Below, piece by piece: positions 34,443-43,485 of a DNA stretch of 64,000 nucleotides. The notes beneath the pieces are model-generated. The model saw nothing but the letters and a program-made list of their open reading frames with translations, ran no database searches and had not been told where the DNA came from. Positions within the stretch are counted from its first letter, which is position 1, and every line of letters begins with the position of its first letter. The stretch comes from Candidatus Homeothermus arabinoxylanisolvens (GTDB taxonomy: Bacteria > Bacteroidota > Bacteroidia > Bacteroidales > Muribaculaceae): the NCBI GenBank assembly GCA_001689405.1, contig LUJO01000005.1, positions 58,978 to 122,977 on the forward strand, given 5' to 3'. The position numbers and the translations under genes are program-made.

Positions 34443-34450
34443 TAGCTTTG
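34443..34450 (+). promoter_or_regulatory. -7 box upstream of the KilA-N gene
   Basis: TAGCTTTG fits TAnnTTTG and lies 30 bases before the ATG. A TTG is present but 27 bases upstream, too far for the usual spacing. Confidence 0.4.
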
Positions 34451-34480
34451 CGTATTGGCATATACACCATATCAGAAACA

Positions 34481-35290
34481 ATGGCAAAGATTATAGTTCA
34501 AAATACCAATATAACAATTATCGCCGTCAATGGGGATGATTATATTTCGTTGACCGATTTGGCACGACATAAAAGCGATGAACCTAACGCTGTGATAGCA
34601 AATTGGTTGCGAAATCGTAACACAATAGAGTATTTAGGCATTTGGGAACAACTTTACAATCCGAATTTTAAACCCGCCGAATTCGAGGGGTTTAGACGAC
34701 AGGCCGGGCTGAACGCATTTACGCTCTCGCCAAAGAAATGGATTGATGCGACAAATGCTATTGGTATAATCGCTAAATCAGGGCGTTATGGTGGAACTTA
34801 TGCGCATAAAGATATTGCATTGAAGTTCGCAAGCTGGATTTCTGTTGAGTTTGAACTCTACATCGTCAAGGAATTTCAGCGGTTGAAGACGGAGGAACAG
34901 CGGTTGTTAGGTTGGTCGGCAAAGCGAGAGCTGTCGAAAATCAACTATCGCATACACACCGACGCGATAAAGCAGAACCTTATCCCGGCGGAAGTTACTC
35001 CGGCACAAGCGAGTATGATTTACGCCAACGAAGCCGACGTGCTAAACGTGGCGATGTTCGGAGTAACGGCAAAGCAATGGCGCGAAACCAATCCCGACCT
35101 CAAAGGGAACATACGCGACTATGCTACAATCAATGAACTTATCTGCCTGTCTAATATGGAAAACCTCAATGCGGTTTTCATTGAGCAGGGCATGACGCAG
35201 AGCGAGCGGCTTGTAAAGCTGAATCAAATAGCCATTCATCAGATGAGTGTGTTGGGAAGCAATGAAAACGATAGAAAACTATTGAAATAA
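34481..35290 (+). CDS. KilA-N domain DNA-binding protein
   Basis: The start MAKIIVQNTNITIIAVNGDDYISLTDLARHKS at 34481 is chosen over an in-frame ATG 11 codons upstream because it opens the domain directly. The 269-residue protein has an N-terminal KilA-N/APSES-like domain. Segments include YISLTDLAR, a WLRNRNTIEYLGIWEQLYNP helix, KKWIDATNAIGIIAKSGRYGGTYAHKDIALKFASWIS and VEFELYIVKEFQRLK. The C-terminal half is helical and unassigned. Such proteins are typical of phages and mobile elements and presumably bind DNA. The gene is markedly AT-richer than its neighbours. Confidence 0.85.
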   Translation: MAKIIVQNTNITIIAVNGDDYISLTDLARHKSDEPNAVIANWLRNRNTIEYLGIWEQLYNPNFKPAEFEGFRRQAGLNAFTLSPKKWIDATNAIGIIAKSGRYGGTYAHKDIALKFASWISVEFELYIVKEFQRLKTEEQRLLGWSAKRELSKINYRIHTDAIKQNLIPAEVTPAQASMIYANEADVLNVAMFGVTAKQWRETNPDLKGNIRDYATINELICLSNMENLNAVFIEQGMTQSERLVKLNQIAIHQMSVLGSNENDRKLLK

Positions 35291-35297
35291 TTGTTGT

Positions 35298-36005
35298 ATG
35301 GATAGTCACAACAAGATTATTATACAAGTGGCGAATAATGTATTTTCGCCTATGGGATTTTTCCAAAAAGGAAAATCTCGGACTTGGTTATATGATTGTG
35401 GCTATTGCTTTGTTCAGGTCGAATTTCAGCCATCTGCATATTCTCGTGGCTCATTTTGCAATGTCGGAATAGCTTTCCTATTTGAATATTTTGGAGGCTT
35501 AAATGAAACTCTTGGGTTTGATTATGGATGTAAGCGAATAACGATAAACAATACCCAGTTTGTAGAATATAACAATGATGATGAAATATTTGAAAAACAA
35601 ATATTTCAATTAGCTCAATACGCCCTTAAATATGCGAAAGATCTAATGAGATTTAAATCGCTTAAATATGCTAATCGCTGTATGTCAAAATTGATTTTCC
35701 AAAAATGGCTGAAAGAAATGCTCGGAAAATGGAATGGCCCGATATTCGATTATTATAATGCGGCAATGATTAAGTTTTTATCAGGAGAACTGAATAGGGG
35801 AAGAAGATTGATAGAGAAACTTAATAGCCTTGAATTGGAAAGCCCTTTCAAAGAGTGGGCGGAACAAAGTCGTTTGGAATTTTGTAATGATGAATTAACC
35901 GCAGAACAAGTAAAAACTAAGGTATGCTCTATGGTTAATAGACGGCGCAATTATTTTAAGCAAAAAGGTTCATTTAGAAAAATGCCTGACATAAATTTCA
36001 TATGA
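35298..36005 (+). CDS. hypothetical protein with a DUF4304-like N-terminus
   Basis: This 235-residue protein starts 7 bases after the KilA-N gene. Its opening (VANNVFSPMGFFQKGKSRTWLYDCGYCFVQVEFQPSAYS, then CNVGIAFLFEYFG) resembles DUF4304 proteins, in which a poor-quality-protein-like fold of unknown role begins GF-x-KKG-RTWY. The remainder is helical, lysine-rich and has no motif I recognise. Low GC, position beside a KilA-N gene and absence of a signal peptide point to a recently acquired cytosolic accessory protein. Confidence 0.6.
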   Translation: MDSHNKIIIQVANNVFSPMGFFQKGKSRTWLYDCGYCFVQVEFQPSAYSRGSFCNVGIAFLFEYFGGLNETLGFDYGCKRITINNTQFVEYNNDDEIFEKQIFQLAQYALKYAKDLMRFKSLKYANRCMSKLIFQKWLKEMLGKWNGPIFDYYNAAMIKFLSGELNRGRRLIEKLNSLELESPFKEWAEQSRLEFCNDELTAEQVKTKVCSMVNRRRNYFKQKGSFRKMPDINFI

Positions 36006-36021
36006 ATTCCATGTGGAGATC

Positions 36022-36055
36022 ATAAAAAAGGACCGGTCGCAGATGGCCGGTCCTT
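36022..36055 (-). terminator. intrinsic terminator of transketolase
   Basis: AAGGACCGG pairs with CCGGTCCTT, and on the minus strand six T follow. The hairpin lies 22 bases past tkt and sits between two converging genes. Confidence 0.85.
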
Positions 36056-36076
36056 CGTTATGGAAAGCTGGGCAGC

Positions 36077-38107
36077 TTATTTTTTGATGTAGGCCTTGAC
36101 GAGGTCGAGCACTGCGGGAGCGGTGAAGCCGAACTTTTCGTCAAGTACTTTGTAGGGTGCTGATGCGCCGAAGTGGTCGAGTCCGAATACTTCGCCGTTG
36201 CGTCCTACCACACCGCGAAGAGTGGAGGGAAGACCTGCGGTGAGTCCGAATACCTTGCCGTCGGCGGGTATCACGCTGTTGCGGTAAGCTTCGGGCTGAC
36301 ATTCAAACAATCCGATTGAGGGTACCGATACAACGCGGGCGGCAACGCCTTCGGCAGCAAGCCGGTTGGCTACCTCCACGAGCAACGATACTTCCGAACC
36401 GTTGGCCACGAGCGTCACAGCGGGGTTGGCTGCGTCAACTACCACATAGCCACCCTTTTCGGCGCCGAGGGCTTCCTGATAGCGGTCGCCGCTGCTTGCG
36501 GGCAGGTCGGGAATGTCCTGACGGCTGAGTATGAGGGCGGTAGGAGTCTTGTCGTTCTCCATGGCCATCTTCCAGCATACCGATGTCTCGGCTGCGTCGC
36601 CGGGACGTAGCACGAGCATGCTCGGCTCGCCCTTGAAGTTGCGGAGTTCCTCCATAAGGCGTATCTGTGCTTCCTGCTCAACGGGTTCGTGTGTAGGACC
36701 GTCTTCGCCTACGCGGAATGCGTCGTGAGTCCAGATGTATTTTACGGGAAGCTCCATGAGGGCGGCCATACGCACTGCCGGTTTCATGTAGTCGGAGAAT
36801 ACGAAGAATGTGCCGCATGCGCCGATCATTCCGCCGTGGAGTGCTATACCGTTCATGAGGGCGGCCATTGTAAGCTCGGCCACGCCGCAGTGAAGGAATG
36901 CGCCGGTGAAGTCGCCGTGGGTAAGGGGAGTAGTGTTTTTGAGGAATGCGTCGGTCTTGTCGGAGTTGGCGAGGTCAGCTGATGCTACAATCATATTGCC
37001 TACCTTCTTGGCGAGTTCGGCGAGTACGTCGGCCGATGCCTGACGGGTGGCGATATTGGGCTTGTGGGCTATGGCTTTCCAGTCGATGTCGGGAAGTTTG
37101 CCGGCCAGATATCCGTCAAGCACGGCTGCCTGCTCGGGGTTGGCCGCGCGCCAAGCCGCTTCGGCTTCGTGACGGGCCTTTACCTCTTCGCGGAGGAGGG
37201 CTGCACGGTCGGCATAGAGCTTCTTGACGTCGTCCCATATGTGCCAAGGATCGGCGGGGTCTGCGCCGAGATTCTCCATTGTCTTTTCGTATGAGGCTCC
37301 CGACTTGCTGAGCGGATTGCCGTGGGTCGAGCATTTGCCTTCGAATGAAGCACCGTCGGCGGTGACAGCTCCGCGTCCCATCACGGTCTTGCCGATGATA
37401 AGAGTAGGACGCTTCTTTTCCTCTATGGCTGCTTCGATAGCACCTGCCATGGCAAGCGGGTCGGTGCCGTCGACTTCGATTACGTTCCAGTGCCATGCAC
37501 GATACTTGGCGGCGGTGTCTTCGGTTGTCACCGCATTGGTCTCGGTAGAGAGCTGTATGTCGTTGCTGTCATAGAACATGATGAGGTTGCTGAGACCGAG
37601 GTATCCGGCCAAGCGGCCTGCGCCCTGCGATATCTCTTCCTGAATGCCTCCGTCGGAGATGAATGCGTAGGTCTTGTGGGCGATCCAGTCGCCGAAACGG
37701 GCCTGAAGGAAGCGTTCGGCTATGGCGCATCCTACTGCCATGACATGACCTTGTCCGAGCGGGCCTGAGGTGTTCTCGACGCCGCGTTCAGGATGTACTT
37801 CGGGGTGTCCCGGAGTCACGCTGCCCCACTGACGGAACTCCTTGAGTTCGTCAATCGTGTACTTGCCGGTAAGTGCGAGTACGGCATAGAGCATCGACGA
37901 CATGTGACCGGGATCGAGGAAGAAGCGGTCGCGTGCGATCCATGTGGGATTGTCAGGATCGGTCACTAAGAACGACGAGTAAAGAACATTTACAAAATCA
38001 GCGCCTCCCATAGCGCCTCCGGGGTGTCCCGATTTCGCTTTTTCTACCATAGACGCGGCCAACACTCTTATATTGTCGGCGGCGCGGTTCATCAGATCTT
38101 TATTCAT
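36077..38107 (-). CDS. tkt: transketolase
   Basis: This thiamine-diphosphate enzyme of the pentose phosphate pathway has 676 residues, full family length. It transfers two-carbon ketol units between sugar phosphates. Visible are KSGHPGGAMGGAD near 25, the GPLGQGHVMAVG motif near 115, the ThDP-binding region AFISDGGIQEEISQGAG, and DSFRVGEDGPTHEPVEQ-like sequence (here DAFRVGEDGPTHEPVEQ) in the pyrimidine domain. It follows the sugar permease gene by 41 bases, so sugar uptake and pentose metabolism are probably cotranscribed. Confidence 0.95.
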   Translation of the reverse strand: MNKDLMNRAADNIRVLAASMVEKAKSGHPGGAMGGADFVNVLYSSFLVTDPDNPTWIARDRFFLDPGHMSSMLYAVLALTGKYTIDELKEFRQWGSVTPGHPEVHPERGVENTSGPLGQGHVMAVGCAIAERFLQARFGDWIAHKTYAFISDGGIQEEISQGAGRLAGYLGLSNLIMFYDSNDIQLSTETNAVTTEDTAAKYRAWHWNVIEVDGTDPLAMAGAIEAAIEEKKRPTLIIGKTVMGRGAVTADGASFEGKCSTHGNPLSKSGASYEKTMENLGADPADPWHIWDDVKKLYADRAALLREEVKARHEAEAAWRAANPEQAAVLDGYLAGKLPDIDWKAIAHKPNIATRQASADVLAELAKKVGNMIVASADLANSDKTDAFLKNTTPLTHGDFTGAFLHCGVAELTMAALMNGIALHGGMIGACGTFFVFSDYMKPAVRMAALMELPVKYIWTHDAFRVGEDGPTHEPVEQEAQIRLMEELRNFKGEPSMLVLRPGDAAETSVCWKMAMENDKTPTALILSRQDIPDLPASSGDRYQEALGAEKGGYVVVDAANPAVTLVANGSEVSLLVEVANRLAAEGVAARVVSVPSIGLFECQPEAYRNSVIPADGKVFGLTAGLPSTLRGVVGRNGEVFGLDHFGASAPYKVLDEKFGFTAPAVLDLVKAYIKK

Positions 38108-38148
38108 GAATTACTGTTATGAGATAAAATAGTTGGATAGTTTGGTTT

Positions 38149-39552
38149 TTACAGATAAAGTTGCTCGTCCTCGGTCACGGGTATGTCGGTGTTGACATTC
38201 TTGCTGCCTACAAGACCGTAGAAGAGGAGATAGCCGAGACATGCCACGATAAGCCAGTAGCTGGTCATGTAGCCGGCCTCTTTGGCTATGAACTGCTGGA
38301 TGAGGGGCAGAACGCCGCCGCCTACAACCATCATCATGAAGATGCCCGAAGCCTGTGCGGTGTACTTGCCGAGACCTTCTACCGCAAGGTTGAAGATGCC
38401 TCCCCACATTACCGATGTGCACAGACCGCAGAGTATGAGCAGATATGCGCTTACGGGTACTGTGGCGATCTCGCCGTTGATGCCGCTGTATACAAATGCC
38501 GGTACGCTTACGGTGACTGTCTTCGGTATGAAGATGGCGCCGATGACAAGACCTATGGCCACTGCCGATACGGTGATGAGCTGGGCGCGGGTCGATACCT
38601 TGCCGCTGATGGCGCCGCTGAGGCTGCGGCCTACAAGCATGAGAAGCCAGTAGATGGCCACGATGGCTCCGGCTATGGTCGACGCGTCGCCGATGACTCC
38701 GGCTCCGGTGCCTTTCTGGTCGGCAAGATAGAAGTTGAGGGTTCCGGGGATACCGATCTCAATACCCACATAGATAAATATACCGATAACGCCGAGCACG
38801 GTATGACGGAAGTTCCACGGGCTGTGGCTGTACTTTACGCGCTTCTGTCCACCCTTTGACAGGTTGGGCTCGGGTATGGCTACGAACGATATTACGATAA
38901 ATGCGGCTACAAACACGCCCATAGCTATAAACAGCAGGGGAGTAACAGCCTGCATGGTGGTCGACTTGGTGAGCTGGCCGATGAGTGCGCCTACAAAGAA
39001 CGGAGTCAAAGTACCGGAGAGGGAGTTGAGCGCGCCGCCGGTCTGCAGAAGCTGGTTGCCCTTGTTGCCGCCGCCGCCGAGGAGGTTGAGCATGGGGTTG
39101 ACCACGGTGTTGAGCATGCACACGCAGAAACCGCATATGAATGCACCGAGAAGATATATTATAAAGTTCCAGCGGACTGTAAATTCGCGAACGACGGCCA
39201 CGCCGTTTTCGTCGATTGTGGACTGCATCGAGAATACGGGCGACTCAGTGCCTACGATGCTCGACAGGTACTGTACGAAAAGACCGATAACACCGATGGC
39301 CATGGCCCAGAGAGCGGTCTTTTTGTAACCGATCTTGACCAGAAGGTTGCCGGCAGGTATACCCATGAACAGATAGGCAAGGAAGTTCATCATATTGCCC
39401 ATCATGCCTAATACGCTGTTTCCTTCAAACTCATTTCCCCATATTGTGCCGATGGGGGCGGCCAAGTTGGTGACAAAAGAGATCATCGCAAACAGGAAGA
39501 ACATTGCAATGATCGCTATCAGTCGTCCGTTGGAATTGTTTTTTGTTTCCAT
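38149..39552 (-). CDS. FHS-type sugar major-facilitator transporter
   Basis: This 467-residue inner-membrane protein has about twelve transmembrane helices. It belongs to the fucose/glucose/galactose:H+ symporter branch of the MFS, judged by NMMNFLAYLFMGIPAGNLLVKIGYKKTAL in the first half and by the stretch on template cysteine- and glycine-rich helices near 150. It would import a hexose or related sugar by proton symport. The gene lies 41 bases ahead of tkt. The exact sugar cannot be deduced. No convincing promoter was found in the 109 bases upstream. Confidence 0.85.
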   Translation of the reverse strand: METKNNSNGRLIAIIAMFFLFAMISFVTNLAAPIGTIWGNEFEGNSVLGMMGNMMNFLAYLFMGIPAGNLLVKIGYKKTALWAMAIGVIGLFVQYLSSIVGTESPVFSMQSTIDENGVAVVREFTVRWNFIIYLLGAFICGFCVCMLNTVVNPMLNLLGGGGNKGNQLLQTGGALNSLSGTLTPFFVGALIGQLTKSTTMQAVTPLLFIAMGVFVAAFIVISFVAIPEPNLSKGGQKRVKYSHSPWNFRHTVLGVIGIFIYVGIEIGIPGTLNFYLADQKGTGAGVIGDASTIAGAIVAIYWLLMLVGRSLSGAISGKVSTRAQLITVSAVAIGLVIGAIFIPKTVTVSVPAFVYSGINGEIATVPVSAYLLILCGLCTSVMWGGIFNLAVEGLGKYTAQASGIFMMMVVGGGVLPLIQQFIAKEAGYMTSYWLIVACLGYLLFYGLVGSKNVNTDIPVTEDEQLYL

Positions 39553-39661
39553 GACTATTTTAATGATTGGTTATTGTAGTTTAGGTTAATTTTGTAAAAT
39601 TAGTTATTTTTTTTCACTGTTGAAAATCGTTATGTTCTAAAACATATTGCGGTGCGCGATT

Positions 39662-40336
39662 TCAGTATTCGCGCTCTCCGAAAATGGTGGTGCCGATGCG
39701 CACCATGTTGCTGCCGCACTCTATGGCGAGCCGGTAGTCATGGCTCATGCCCATGCTCAATGTGTCGCAGCTTGCCCCGTCGGATGTGGCCAAAGCCTCC
39801 GCCAGCCGGTCATACATGCATTTTATGGCCCGGAAGTCGGCGGCTATGCGCTCGTCGTCATCGACGTTGCTTGCCATGCCCATGACGCCCCTTATTCTCA
39901 CCGAGGGCACGTCGTTGAGTATGCCGCCCGATATCAGACTGTCGAACTCTTCGGCGGTGAATCCGAACTTGGTCTCCTCACGGGCTACATGTACCTGAAG
40001 CAGCACATCGACCTTGCGGCCTATGCGGGCGGCTTCGGTATTGACAAGCCGCAGCAGGCGCTCCGAGTCGATGCTGTGTATGCACGTCACGTAGGGCATG
40101 ACGGCGCGTACCTTGTTGGTCTGCAGGTGGCCTATGAAGTGCCATTCGATATCGTCGGGCAGCTCCTTGGCCTTGCTGACAAGCTCGGTGGCCCGGCTTT
40201 CGCCGAATATGCGCTGTCCTGCGCCGTACGCCTCCATTATGGCTTCAGCGGGATGAAATTTTGATACGGCCACAAGCGTCACTCCCTCGGGGAGCGACGC
40301 CTTTACCGCCGATATGCGTTGTCCTGTTCCGTCCAT
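39662..40336 (-). CDS. pyridoxal-phosphate homeostasis protein (YggS family)
   Basis: This 224-residue PLP-binding TIM-barrel protein keeps free pyridoxal phosphate in balance in the cytosol and has no known catalytic reaction. The lysine that binds PLP is K26 in LVAVSKFHP. Further signatures are FGESRATELVSKA, WHFIGHLQTNKV and the late GMSHDYRLAIECGSNMVRIGTTIFG. It ends a closely spaced run with argF', the formate transporter and the DUF4494 gene, 14 bases behind the last. Confidence 0.93.
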   Translation of the reverse strand: MDGTGQRISAVKASLPEGVTLVAVSKFHPAEAIMEAYGAGQRIFGESRATELVSKAKELPDDIEWHFIGHLQTNKVRAVMPYVTCIHSIDSERLLRLVNTEAARIGRKVDVLLQVHVAREETKFGFTAEEFDSLISGGILNDVPSVRIRGVMGMASNVDDDERIAADFRAIKCMYDRLAEALATSDGASCDTLSMGMSHDYRLAIECGSNMVRIGTTIFGEREY

Positions 40337-40350
40337 GAACGATGATGCTC

Positions 40351-40806
40351 TTATGCCTCCGGAGCGGCTTCGGTCTTGGCGAGTTTGGCCTTGTATACAT
40401 CCATGATGTTAGTCTCGGCTATGGACGCTATCTCGAAGTCGGCCATTGTGCCTTTCATGCCCTCCATGAAGTTGTCGAGAGCTCCCCGGAAGTCGTTGGC
40501 GGCTACAAGTATGTGGGTTGTGGTTTTCTTCTCTACGGCAGTCTTCTCGTCGAGGGTTATGAAGTTGACTTTGACGTGATACCACTTGTCGGCCGAGTCA
40601 TCCCAGAATATCTCCGATATGTTGGTGCGTTTTACGGCCGATATGGAGAAGTCGCCCGATATAAACGGGGTAAGCTCCTCGATAGTGCGTGCTTCGGCTT
40701 CGGTGAAGCTCAGCGCGTCGACCATATAGGGTTCGTTGACTTTCTTCTGCATTCCGTTTTCCATCATTTTGTCATAACGGACTTTTGTTTCAAACCAGTT
40801 GCTCAT
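40351..40806 (-). CDS. DUF4494-family protein
   Basis: This 151-residue protein of a small Bacteroidetes family that I recall as DUF4494 opens SNWFETKVRYDKMMENGMQKKVNEPYMVDALSFTEAEARI-like. It is a single alpha/beta domain with no signal peptide. Its function is unknown. It lies 23 bases behind the formate/nitrite transporter gene and 14 bases ahead of yggS. Confidence 0.8.
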   Translation of the reverse strand: MSNWFETKVRYDKMMENGMQKKVNEPYMVDALSFTEAEARTIEELTPFISGDFSISAVKRTNISEIFWDDSADKWYHVKVNFITLDEKTAVEKKTTTHILVAANDFRGALDNFMEGMKGTMADFEIASIAETNIMDVYKAKLAKTEAAPEA

Positions 40807-40829
40807 ATTTTAAATTACGGTTGTTTTAA

Positions 40830-41627
40830 TTATTTTTGTTTTTTAAGATGTAGATATGTGTGTACACAGCCCACAAGCAGTGCGCCTCCTGCGATGTTGC
40901 CCAAGGTGGCGGGTATGAGGTTGGCGGTGATCATCTGCATCGGGGCCACTTCGGCACCTTCGAGCATGCCGCACGGTATGAAGAACATGTTGGCTATCGA
41001 GTGCTCGTATCCGAGGGCCACAAAAGCCATGACCGGAAGCCAGCAGCCAAACATCTTGGCTCCGCTGCTCTTGGCCGACAGTGCGAGCCATATGGCAAGA
41101 CATACACACCAGTTGGCGCCTATGCCTTTTAGAAATACGGTGAGCCACGGCATTGACACTTTTGCCTCGGCTATCTTTATTATGGCGCTGTGGTAAGGCT
41201 CGGGGGCGGTAAGGCCGGTGAGATACACCATGAAGTATACGAAAAGCATGGCGCCGACGAAATTGCCCAGATACACGAGCGTCCAGTTGACTATGACATC
41301 CTTCATCGAGCAGCGGCGCAGCATCCACGCGGGCATGAGAAGCGCGTTGTTGCCGGTGAACAGCTCGGCACCGAGCACCACCACGAGTATAAGCCCTATG
41401 GGGAACATGGCTCCGCTCATGACTTTCTGCAGCGCCGGATTGGCCGCCGCGGCTTCGGGAAATCCGTAGCCCACGATGAGCGACAGTGTGCCGCCGAAGG
41501 CTATGTAGATGCCGGCGAGAACGGTAAGTATGATAAAGCGTCCGTAGTTGCCTTGACTTAGCCGTAGTTTGTTCTGTCCTGCAATGAGGGCGCTTTCGGC
41601 TACTTCTACAGGTGTTTTTGTTGCCAT
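40830..41627 (-). CDS. formate/nitrite transporter family channel
   Basis: This 265-residue member of the FocA/NirC family forms a pentameric inner-membrane channel for formate, nitrite or hydrosulfide. Six helices are visible. GRFIILTVLAGIYIAFGGTLSLIVG is the first, and AELFTGNNALLMPAWMLRRCS and KGIGANWCVCLAIWLALSA are family signatures. No formate-lyase gene is adjacent, so the substrate is open. It lies 12 bases behind argF'. Confidence 0.92.
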   Translation of the reverse strand: MATKTPVEVAESALIAGQNKLRLSQGNYGRFIILTVLAGIYIAFGGTLSLIVGYGFPEAAAANPALQKVMSGAMFPIGLILVVVLGAELFTGNNALLMPAWMLRRCSMKDVIVNWTLVYLGNFVGAMLFVYFMVYLTGLTAPEPYHSAIIKIAEAKVSMPWLTVFLKGIGANWCVCLAIWLALSAKSSGAKMFGCWLPVMAFVALGYEHSIANMFFIPCGMLEGAEVAPMQMITANLIPATLGNIAGGALLVGCVHTYLHLKKQK

Positions 41628-41639
41628 CGCTACGTGCGG

Positions 41640-42593
41640 TTACAGACTTTCAAGTATACGTTTCAGAACCACTTCGGCCGAAATCTCGCGGTTGGCGGCT
41701 TCGGGAATCACGAGCGAGCGCGGGCTCTCGATGACGTCGTCGCTTACAATCATGTTGCGCCTTACGGGCAGGCAGTGCATGAAGTACGCGTTGTTGGTGA
41801 GGGCCATCTTCTCGGCGGTGACTGTCCATGAGCGGTCGGTGCTTATTACCTTGCCGTAGTTGGGGTCGGCGTAGGCGCTCCAGTTTTTGGCATACACGAA
41901 GTCGGCTCCTTCAAGGGCCTTGTCCTGATTATACTCTATGCGCGCGCGTCCGGTAAATTCGGGCGCGAGTTCGTAACCGTGGGGATGTGTTATGACGAAG
42001 TCGTAGTCGGTGGCGTTCATCCATTCGGCGAAGGAGTTGGGCACGGCCTGCGGCAGCGCTTTGGGGTGGGGGGCCCATGTCATGACTACTTTGGGGCGTG
42101 GCGTCTGCTTGTACTCCTCGATCGTTATGAGGTCGGCGAATGACTGCAGCGGGTGACGGGTAGCCGCCTCCATCGAGAATACCGGACGTCCGGAGTAGCG
42201 TATGAACTGATTGATGATTTTCTCCTCGTAGTCATCGGTCTTTGACTCGAAGCGGGCAAAGGAGCGTACGCCTATGACATCGCAGTAGCAGCCCATTACG
42301 GGTATGGCTTCAAGCAGATGCTCGGGCTTGTCGCCGTCCATGATGACGCCGCGCTCGGTCTCGAGCTTCCATGCGCCTTGGTTTACGTCAAGTACTATGA
42401 CGTTCATGCCGAGGTTCATGGCCGCTTTCTGTGTACTGAGGCGGGTGCGCAACGACGAGTTGAAAAATATCATCAACAACGTCTTGTTCTCGCCCAAATG
42501 CTTGTAGCCGAATTTGTTGGCTTTGACTTCGAAGGCTTCTTTGACGGCTGCGTCAAGGTCGCCTATATCATGTACGTTTGTAAAATTTCTCAT
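41640..42593 (-). CDS. argF': N-succinyl-L-ornithine carbamoyltransferase
   Basis: This 317-residue enzyme of the Bacteroidales-type arginine pathway carbamoylates N-succinylornithine instead of ornithine. The carbamoyl-phosphate loop reads NSSLRTRLS (45-53), followed by MEAATRHPLQSFADL and the HCLPVRRN motif near the C-terminus. Residue 90 is proline in MDGDKPEHLLEAIP. As I recall from work on the Bacteroides fragilis enzyme, Pro90 marks succinyl specificity, while glutamate there marks acetyl specificity. It leads the focA-DUF4494-yggS run and uses the product of carAB. Confidence 0.93.
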   Translation of the reverse strand: MRNFTNVHDIGDLDAAVKEAFEVKANKFGYKHLGENKTLLMIFFNSSLRTRLSTQKAAMNLGMNVIVLDVNQGAWKLETERGVIMDGDKPEHLLEAIPVMGCYCDVIGVRSFARFESKTDDYEEKIINQFIRYSGRPVFSMEAATRHPLQSFADLITIEEYKQTPRPKVVMTWAPHPKALPQAVPNSFAEWMNATDYDFVITHPHGYELAPEFTGRARIEYNQDKALEGADFVYAKNWSAYADPNYGKVISTDRSWTVTAEKMALTNNAYFMHCLPVRRNMIVSDDVIESPRSLVIPEAANREISAEVVLKRILESL

Positions 42594-42659
42594 TGTATGT
42601 GAAAATATGGTGCAAGTTACTCAAATATTTCCACATAGCGACGGTCATGCCGCGTTTTT

Positions 42660-43481
42660 TCATTTTTTTATCTTGTCGAGGAGCTTGTAGCGGTCGAGAT
42701 GCACACGTATGCGGTCGGTAGGCGGCAGTGCCATGTAGTCGCCGTAAATGAGCCGCAGGTAGGAGTCGGTGTTGTGCGGCACGGGGAATTTGCGGCCTTC
42801 AAACTCCGCTTCGGTTACCGGAAGGAGGTCCTCCATGTGTCTTGTTTTTTTGCAGAAATAGCCCATGGAGTGACGTAGAATGTTTCCGGCACCGATGGCC
42901 GACACTCTTTTCAGCACCGGCAGCGTCATGCCGCGGACCGCATTATAAAAAAGGTATGCCGCGCGGCTTCCCTTGCCTTGCAGCATGTTGAAATGCGACT
43001 CAACATACTTCCGCTGAATCAGCGAGCCGGCACGGTAAAGCAGCAGCGAGCCGGAGGGCGCTATGTGGAATATGTCGACGAAGCATCCGCGATAGCGGTA
43101 GTTGATGTCGCCGCCGCAGCCCTCCTCCACAAATGAGGCGAGGTCGCGCACTTTGGCGTGTGTCAGGCGGTAGCCGGGGTCGTTTTCGGGAGTTTGCAGC
43201 ACATAGCGGTCATTTGACTCTGACTTCATCACTTCGATGAAGCGTTTGTAGTCGGCATCGAGCATCTCCACGTCTATGTCATCATCCCACGGTATGAACC
43301 CTCCGTGGCGTATGGCGCCGAGGCATGTGCCTGAGCTGAGCCAGTAGTTTATGCCGTGGCGACGGCATACGTCGTCGATAAACACGAGTATGTCGAGAAG
43401 GCGCATCTGAAACTCCCTCAGCGGGCTGCCGTCGGGATTGAAGCGCTCGCGCAGTTCTGACTGTGTGGCCTCGTCAATCAT
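42660..43481 (-). CDS. LicD-family phosphotransferase
   Basis: LicD-type enzymes transfer a phospho-alcohol, such as phosphocholine or ribitol phosphate, from a CDP carrier to a glycan. The 273-residue protein has the canonical core LLDILVFIDDVCRRHGINYWLSSGTCLGAIRHGGFIPWDDDIDVEM (about 27-75), with the catalytic DDDID. It has no transmembrane helix. It starts 4 bases after the fused cytidylyltransferase/dehydrogenase gene, which would make its CDP-linked donor. The human fukutin family works by the same logic with CDP-ribitol. Donor and acceptor here are inferred only. Confidence 0.88.
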   Translation of the reverse strand: MIDEATQSELRERFNPDGSPLREFQMRLLDILVFIDDVCRRHGINYWLSSGTCLGAIRHGGFIPWDDDIDVEMLDADYKRFIEVMKSESNDRYVLQTPENDPGYRLTHAKVRDLASFVEEGCGGDINYRYRGCFVDIFHIAPSGSLLLYRAGSLIQRKYVESHFNMLQGKGSRAAYLFYNAVRGMTLPVLKRVSAIGAGNILRHSMGYFCKKTRHMEDLLPVTEAEFEGRKFPVPHNTDSYLRLIYGDYMALPPTDRIRVHLDRYKLLDKIKK

Positions 43482-43485
43482 AGCG

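Larger units (their letters stand above)
33575..34480. other. gene-free accessory interval of about 900 bases
   Basis: Several short frames cross this stretch, but none has a convincing start, ribosome site or family motif. Their peptides only mirror the repeats. The left part is GC-rich and holds three degenerate tandem units. The middle holds a nested inverted repeat. From about 34200 to 34440 the sequence turns AT-rich and leads into the KilA-N gene. Confidence 0.6.
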
